Of a stretch of 64,000 nucleotides of DNA, positions 58,901-64,000 are shown piece after piece. The stretch's first letter is position 1. The number at the start of each line of letters is the position of its first letter. A program made the position numbers and the translations under genes. Source of the DNA: Podaxis mareebaensis. Lineage: Eukaryota > Basidiomycota > Agaricomycetes > Agaricales > Agaricaceae. The notes beneath the pieces were generated by a model. That model saw only the letters and a list, made by a program, of their open reading frames with translations. It had not been told where the DNA came from and did not search any database. Location of the stretch: NCBI GenBank assembly GCA_018524725.1, contig JAEUWP010000024.1:62001-126000 (forward strand), given 5' to 3'.

Positions 58901-59478
58901 CTGGCAAATCCGAATCATGGACACAAGACAATGGCTCGAAAGCAGGTTCTCCAGAGGAGTAAGGTCTAGAGGACATCTTTATGCCTGCTGCTCGTAGAGC
59001 GGCGGAGTCGGATGTTAGATAAAGGAGGCGGCGACTCAATTCAAGCGCCTCCCGCTGACTCGACGAGTCCCAGTCCCTCCCGTCCCGAAGAGCTGATTTA
59101 CGCACGAGGATAGTTAGCTACTACACACATATTACGAGACAACGGTTGAGCACTACCTTCTCTTGCCTGTATAGCCATGGCATAAGCGTGGCGCCAATTC
59201 TCGAAAGGAGGCGGGGAATTCTCATGCGAAACGGAGCTGGATTCATATGTGATGTCGAAGGAACCAGCCAAGAGCCCCTCCTTGAGTTGCTCATCAGATA
59301 TGCCTGTGTATTCTGGGGTTCCAATTAGGCTACGGATGTATTGGACCGCATCCTGAAGTTGATCGTCTTCCCCTGTTAGGTCGTACAGGAGGTGGTAAGT
59401 GCGAGACGAACTATCAGCTCTGTCGGGATCGCTGCGATCGGGAATATGCCCAGACCCGGAGGACATTCGTAGGGGCAA
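55908..59478 (-). CDS. TKL-type protein kinase 3 with long disordered N-terminus
   Basis: The largest kinase gene here. The first exon from the ATG at 59478 gives the module LQDAVQYIRSLIGTPEYTGI and SDEQLKEGLLAGSFDITYE. A long exon (about 57290-58840) encodes some 500 Ser/Thr/Pro/Lys-rich residues and an acidic run EVGEGDEEEELGG. It then enters the helical module IILGNKPAYKAFLNSRGEKA. The kinase domain follows: SGSFGEIWRG, ATP lysine in VCLKVARVYQ, EAIMWSQLKHPNLLPFYGVY, LVAPWMQNGNVCEYLGENPE, LHENSIVHGDLKG with ANILITPAGSACLADFGLSC, VRWEAPELMDELED, VWKVMEECWSSTPSDRPTVG, ending LREYMG at 55908. All catalytic residues are present. The plus-strand open frame at 57341-58123 is a shadow of the disordered exon. 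A copy of the fimbrin 3' end lies downstream. Confidence 0.83.
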
Positions 59479-60153
59479 GGCCTTGCAACCAACCCGGGGA
59501 AATGGCGGGTTAGTGAAGGAGGGATATCGGGGCGCTAAGGGGTGCTCCCTACTTGTTCAATGTCCTTCTCTGCAAATATGTCATAACAAACCGTGGGGCG
59601 CCTAACAAGCGCCCAATATGACAGCCGACCAAGCGGACGGTCACACGACTGTCTGGCGTGATGCCGCGCCAGATACGACGTCTTGGACGTTTACCCCCCT
59701 CTAAGTACCATCTGCGTCGTTCGTGACCGCCGCTCTGAGCTAGCCCGTCGATGCATCTCCCTTCCGTGTTGCTGCCAGCGGTTACATGCCCAATCGATAT
59801 GTGAGTTGGCCCAAGAAGGCACTGAATCGAGCCGTGAAACACGAGATTGGCGCCGTACACCGCCCATCCCATTCTAAAAACAAAGCAATATAAAATATGT
59901 CATGGCAGCCGGCTCACTTCTGTGGAATGAGACGTCGAGGTTTAAACACGGCCCGGTCGAGAAAATCACTTGGGTATCAAAAACTGTCAAACTCCTGATC
60001 AATGATGGTAGCGTAAAAAGGAATCTGTCACTATTATCTCCTCACGAGGTACATATAAAACTTGCCATACGCATATACGATATCCATTCTTTTATTCCTT
60101 TAGTTCTTTCAACTTCGCTATTCACCGGCCTTCGAGCATGCCATCCTATACGA
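59479..60153. other. Spacer between fimbrin and kinase 3
   Basis: About 0.67 kb holding the kinase 3 promoter and the fimbrin 3' flank. The part nearest fimbrin (from about 60027) is repeated at 55128. No further gene was recognised. Confidence 0.5.
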
Positions 60154-62490
60154 CTACGCAATAGCCATCAAACTTCCAACGAAAGTGAGAATCTACGTGG
60201 GACATCAGCATTACACAGTGCGAAAAACAAAAACGAGGACGTACCAGCCGAGGGCGAACATCCACAATATCCTCCGGAACCAAAAAGATCAAAGCGTTCA
60301 TCTTTCTTGCAATGGAAATTGCCAGTTTAGCTGGGATAGCAATCTGTCAGTCCTCGATTCATGGGTCGACAAGAAGAAGAAAATGATACCATTCTGTCTC
60401 CTATCCTCATAATCCCCATTCTCTCCAACACCGATAACAAGATTCGGGTCAACAATCCCAGGTCGAATAGCATCCAACAAATCCAAAATGAATAATCCAG
60501 TCGTCAAGGAAGGGTCCTTGAACGAACGTATCGGCCTTGCGGTCGGTTTAGCCTTCTGCACGGTATTATTCGCCCACTTGAGAAGATCCATATCCGAAAC
60601 CGGACGACCGCCTCCTCTAGAAAGCTGCGAGAGCGTCTTCGTTATCGACATCCTATAACGATCTCAACGTCAACCCCTGCAACAAAACCAATCAGGAGAA
60701 TCCAAACGCACCGCATAAGCTGCCAAACCAATCCCAACACTAGCGTCTTCCTCCCATCCACAATATCAGCTCCCTGAATCCCCACCAGATGCATCCCATT
60801 CTGCTTCCCAAGCTCAACCGCATAATTCGTATTCTCCACCGCCTTGAACCTCGAAAGCGTACTCTGATTCGGCGTCACGCCAATATCCGCCCCCTCATCA
60901 TCCTCATCCCCACCACCGCTCGCATAATTCGCCGGTCCAGCACCCTCTTTCGGTTTACTCACCCTCCGCCAAATAACCGACCCAGGCATAATTTTATCAA
61001 ACGCCTGGAGAATGATCAACCCATCCTTCAAATTCTCAAACAAGTTGAACACAGCCGGTTCGACACCAAGGGAATTCAACCAGAGTGTAAACACACGCGC
61101 TTCGCGTTCGCCTTCGGCGTCGAAGTCCTCTACAACGCCATAGTCCTTTGCCTCTTGCTCGTCGAGCGGTTCTAAACCTGGGTGTGTGTTGAACAAATTC
61201 GCGACAAAGGCGAGGTTGAGACGTGGGTTGCCTGCGACGAGTGAGGCCGGGGTGAGGTATTTCCTGCAATTGATCCTGGCTGCATTTTGTAGAACTTGTT
61301 CGGCGCGTGTGCGGAGGTCTCGTGTTTGGAGAGGTGCGAGGGAACATTCATCAGGTTTGAGTTGATGTAAGAGGACGGTGTAGTTCTCGCCGTCGCTTAC
61401 GTCGCGGCTAAAGTTGTTCACCCTACCAACACAAAATTCAGTCAGCACCAAACATTACGAGAATGCAAAGAGAATCACGCACCGACGTTGCGATCCAGCA
61501 GCTTTGAGATGGAAATTAAACCACCTCAACAAAATCTGATCCGGGGTCAACCTCAACAAATCATCAACCGTCTCTCCCTCCTCACAAAGCCTGTACAGCT
61601 CCGGATGCAACTTGATATCCACCTGCGCCAACAAACCCCTCCTAATAATCTGCCAAATCAACCCAAGAATCAAATGTTCTCTTCCCTCCGCGATATCACT
61701 CGATCCGATATTCACAACCGAACACCCGATACCCTTCGCAGACGTGATAACAATATTATTATTTTCTGTAATTTGGAATGCGTTGAGTGGTTTGCGACTC
61801 GTTGGTTTGTTGAGAACACGCATATCGATCGTGTCGGGTACAGAGTCGTTGATCAGTTTACAGAGGATCAGACCGTCTTTACAGTCATCGAAGAGTTGCA
61901 TCGTATCCGTTGGAATGGGGAACCGGTTGCCTATATCCGGATCGTTTTCGATGACCTACAACGCACGTTCAACGAGCCCGCATAACAGACAAAGGAACCG
62001 CAAGACATACGCCATTGATATGGTTGGTAAACTCCCTCCGCTCATCCTCGTTGATAGTGTGGCTGACATTGGCATTCGAGCCCTGCACGCGCACTTTTCC
62101 AGCCTTTGTTTGAAGCGCTGTCTGTGCCTCTGTACGTAGTTTGACGTTCAACTGTTATATGAAGAAGTATCAGGGATTTATCTGATAGTGACATCATCCA
62201 AGGAGCACACCTCGACCCAGTCCTCGAGCTCGAGTTTACCACTAGCATCAACACTAACGTGTTTGAGCGTCTCTCTAGCGAGATCGTACGACTGTCCGCT
62301 GTTCTGAAGAGCATGAAGGACGGTCGACTTGTCCACCCGACCCGGGGTTTCGGTATGAAGGGCACTATAGGAAAATCAGGAATTTTCTTGTGTATAGAAG
62401 CAAAGACACCAACTTGAATCGGTTGATAAGGTCGAACATTTCATCCCGAGAGACTTCTGGGTATTTCTTTTGGAGCTTGAGGGCTTCCAT
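60154..62490 (-). CDS. FIM1: Fimbrin (actin-bundling protein, SAC6/Fim1-type)
   Basis: Crosslinks actin filaments in patches, endocytic sites and the cytokinetic ring. The ATG at 62490 opens MEALKLQKKYPEVSRDEMFD. The next exon is the EF-hand-like ALHTETPGRVDKSTVLHALQ and LKHVSVDASGKLELEDWVE. CH domain 1 follows: MQLFDDCKDGLILCKLINDS, LNAFQITENNNIVITSAKGI and LGLIWQIIRRGLLAQVDIKL. Later CH blocks are ILLRWFNFHLKAAGS, DVSDGENYTVLLHQLKPDEC, ARVFTLWLNSLGVEPAVFNL, LKDGLIILQAFDKIMPGSV, ALKWANNTVQ-type (LLKWANNTVQKAK) and SLTTGLFILDLLDAIRPGIV. The tail exon AKLAISIARKMNALIFLVPE then ILTFVGSLMAIA ends at TAG 60154-60156. Four CH domains in two tandem pairs are accounted for. Intact and probably essential or near-essential. 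Confidence 0.93.
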
Positions 62491-62817
62491 GGTGGGCGTA
62501 GTGATTGTGGTTGCGCGATTGTCTGTGATCTCCCTCATATAGACCCCTGTGGCAGTGCTGGGTCACTGCGTAATCGCAGCCTTCCGCAGTGCTTGGCAGT
62601 CAAAAATACCAAATCGGCAGATGAATGGATTCAGAACTGTGCTACTACGTTGTATGATGATTATAATGATCCCGATAAAACATGAAAAGGGAGCAGGGCT
62701 AATAAATGGAAACTATTGTTCAGAGTCCCAAGATAAAGAAAAAAGAAGTGCATGCAACATAGTCTAAGGTCCTGAATGTCCGTGCCAGTGTTGTCATCAA
62801 TCGGGTGTCCATTCACG

Positions 62818-63571
62818 CTAGTGGTTCGTCCGGAGCATGTGGAATCCGGATAGGAATATGACAAGGAAAGATACGACGATGCCCACAAACGCTGGGTGCG
62901 CAGCCGCGGACATCATACCACTATTACACTCTGAGCAAGTCCAACCTAATTTACGCCCAATCAATCAATATCACCCTTTTCGCAGCAAAAACTCAGCAAG
63001 ACTCACCGCTAGCCAGCGGGGTATATGCCTGCGGCGTATACAACGCAAACTGCAGGCCATTGAACGGACTCAGGTACCCACCCCTTCTCACCGCACCTGG
63101 ACCCCTCTCATCCCAAATATTCAGGGTATAGGTTCCCTGGGCCAAGGGCATATTCGGATTGTTCTGCTGGTACGAATATATATCCCACACAACCTGAGTC
63201 GCCGTTCCCGGTATAACTCCGTCCGTCGGGCCTACAGGATATGTATTACCGTTGTCGCAGACGGCAGAAACCGTAAGGTGTGTCGGCGTTGCGAGGACAG
63301 AGGTCATGTTCCACCCAAACGTAATGACCTGACTCGGGGCGATCTTGTAAAAGGACGTCGCTGTCTGAGGAGGTTGTGTCATGGTGATACCGCCAGCAGC
63401 AGCGGTGGGCGGGATGAGGAGGACGCTACTGCTGGGTGATGCTGAGCCAGACGGGAGTGGTGCTGAGGCTGAGCCAGAGCCAGAGCCGGAGACTGCGCCA
63501 GACCCTGACGCAGAGGGCCCCGGTTGGTTCTGATTCTGGCTCTGCTGAGGGGGGTTCTGGTTCTGCGACAT
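62818..63571 (-). CDS. DUF7137 family membrane/cell-surface protein
   Basis: Gly/Ser/Pro-rich low-complexity N-terminus (MSQNQNPPQQSQNQNQPGPS) followed by the conserved DUF7137 core: GGITMTQPPQTATSFYKIAP, FGWNMTSVLATPTHLTVSAV, CDNGNTYPVGPTDGVIPGTA, VVWDIYSYQQNNPNMPLAQG, TYTLNIWDERGPGAVRRGGY and LQFALYTPQAYTPLASG. A short intron leads to the last exon with one membrane helix, AFVGIVVSFLVIFLSGFHML, ending RTNH and TAG at 62818-62820. The family is fungal, usually with a signal peptide; role unknown. No clear signal peptide follows the ATG at 63571. An in-frame ATG at 63673 would add a weakly hydrophobic WPFVLAVVV segment and may be the true start, so the N-terminus is uncertain. Confidence 0.8.
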
Positions 63572-63745
63572 GTCTGTCGGATTTTTGAGGAAAGGAGCGA
63601 AAGAAAACGAAGGTGGCTTGTTAACGACGACGGCGAGAACAAACGGCCACCCTCTCCGTGGATTGGCATGCACGTGACTTTCCCATCACCACACTAATAT
63701 TAGTCTCTTGGCCACTCACACAACTGTTTCTCGAGTCTCCCCGCC

Positions 63746-64000
63746 ATGGCTCCGGGTGCACATGTGGTCGCCGACACTATTCAATGTAATTGCCTGGACG
63801 AGCACAGGCTTCCACATTTGCAATTTCCCCTGTGACTCTCATGCCGTCTGGGAATCCGCCGAACACCGTTTGCCGAACGGATCTCCGGGCCCAAACTATT
63901 TATTCCTGTCCTTCGAATCGGCCATCCACCAAGTTGAGACGTGACGATCCAAACGATAACAAGGCTACTTGGAGCTTGTGGCGGCATTATCCGTAATGAC
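63746..64000 (+). CDS. Possible first exons of a divergent gene, cut by the window end
   Basis: The ATG at 63746 opens MAPGAHVVADTIQ. A GTAATT donor, a roughly 170-bp intron and an AACAAG acceptor would continue as CYLELVAALSVM to the window edge. The ATG context GCCATGG is good and the gene would be divergent from DUF7137. The intron is longer than its neighbours. No family can be named from so little. Confidence 0.3.

Overview
The window looks like nuclear DNA of a basidiomycete fungus, most likely an Agaricomycete. Genes lie on both strands and are broken into many short exons by roughly 50-60 bp GT-AG introns. The gene set also fits: a lone FTR1 iron permease, a bestrophin-type channel, fimbrin, phi-like glutathione transferases, an expanded family of tyrosine-kinase-like (TKL) kinases, and LTR, LINE and TIR transposon debris. 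No species call is made. No tRNA, rRNA or CRISPR was found.

Layout. 1-11.7 kb holds single-copy genes: FTR1 under three perfect iron-GATA sites, a C2H2-plus-RING protein on the opposite strand, a DUF4336 metal-hydrolase-like protein and an NCS1 purine/cytosine permease. 11.8-24.3 kb is a young segmental duplication. Each copy (11836-16100 and 20437-24293) carries an F-box-like gene and a small opposite-strand gene of an unrecognised family. Between the copies lie a GW-rich disordered protein, an HNH-endonuclease-like protein and a Copia fragment. 24.6-28.8 kb holds an NFKBIL1-like J-type protein and an MFS transporter with a suspicious frameshift. 30-34 kb holds a TKL kinase and, just downstream, a TIR element of 1479 bp that was itself hit by a 5'-truncated LINE.

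35-42.4 kb holds glutamate decarboxylase, a third member of the unrecognised small family, and a bestrophin-like channel. 43.4-51.2 kb is a glutathione-transferase cluster: two intact genes, one old relic and one duplicated 3' end. The duplicated end sits with a kinase pseudogene inside a 4048-bp block that contains no CpG dinucleotide at all. 51.4-59.5 kb holds two more TKL kinases and another kinase pseudogene. A stray copy of the fimbrin 3' end lies at 55.1-55.5 kb. The window closes with intact fimbrin, a DUF7137 cell-surface protein, and the possible first exon of a divergent gene.

The genes are not an operon or an obvious metabolic cluster. The themes are local duplication of gene families (F-box, GST, TKL kinase) and defence against repeats: one duplicated unit was wiped of CpG by what looks like methylation-driven C-to-T mutation while its neighbours kept theirs. 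Exon joins were read by eye, so outer coordinates are firmer than internal splice sites.
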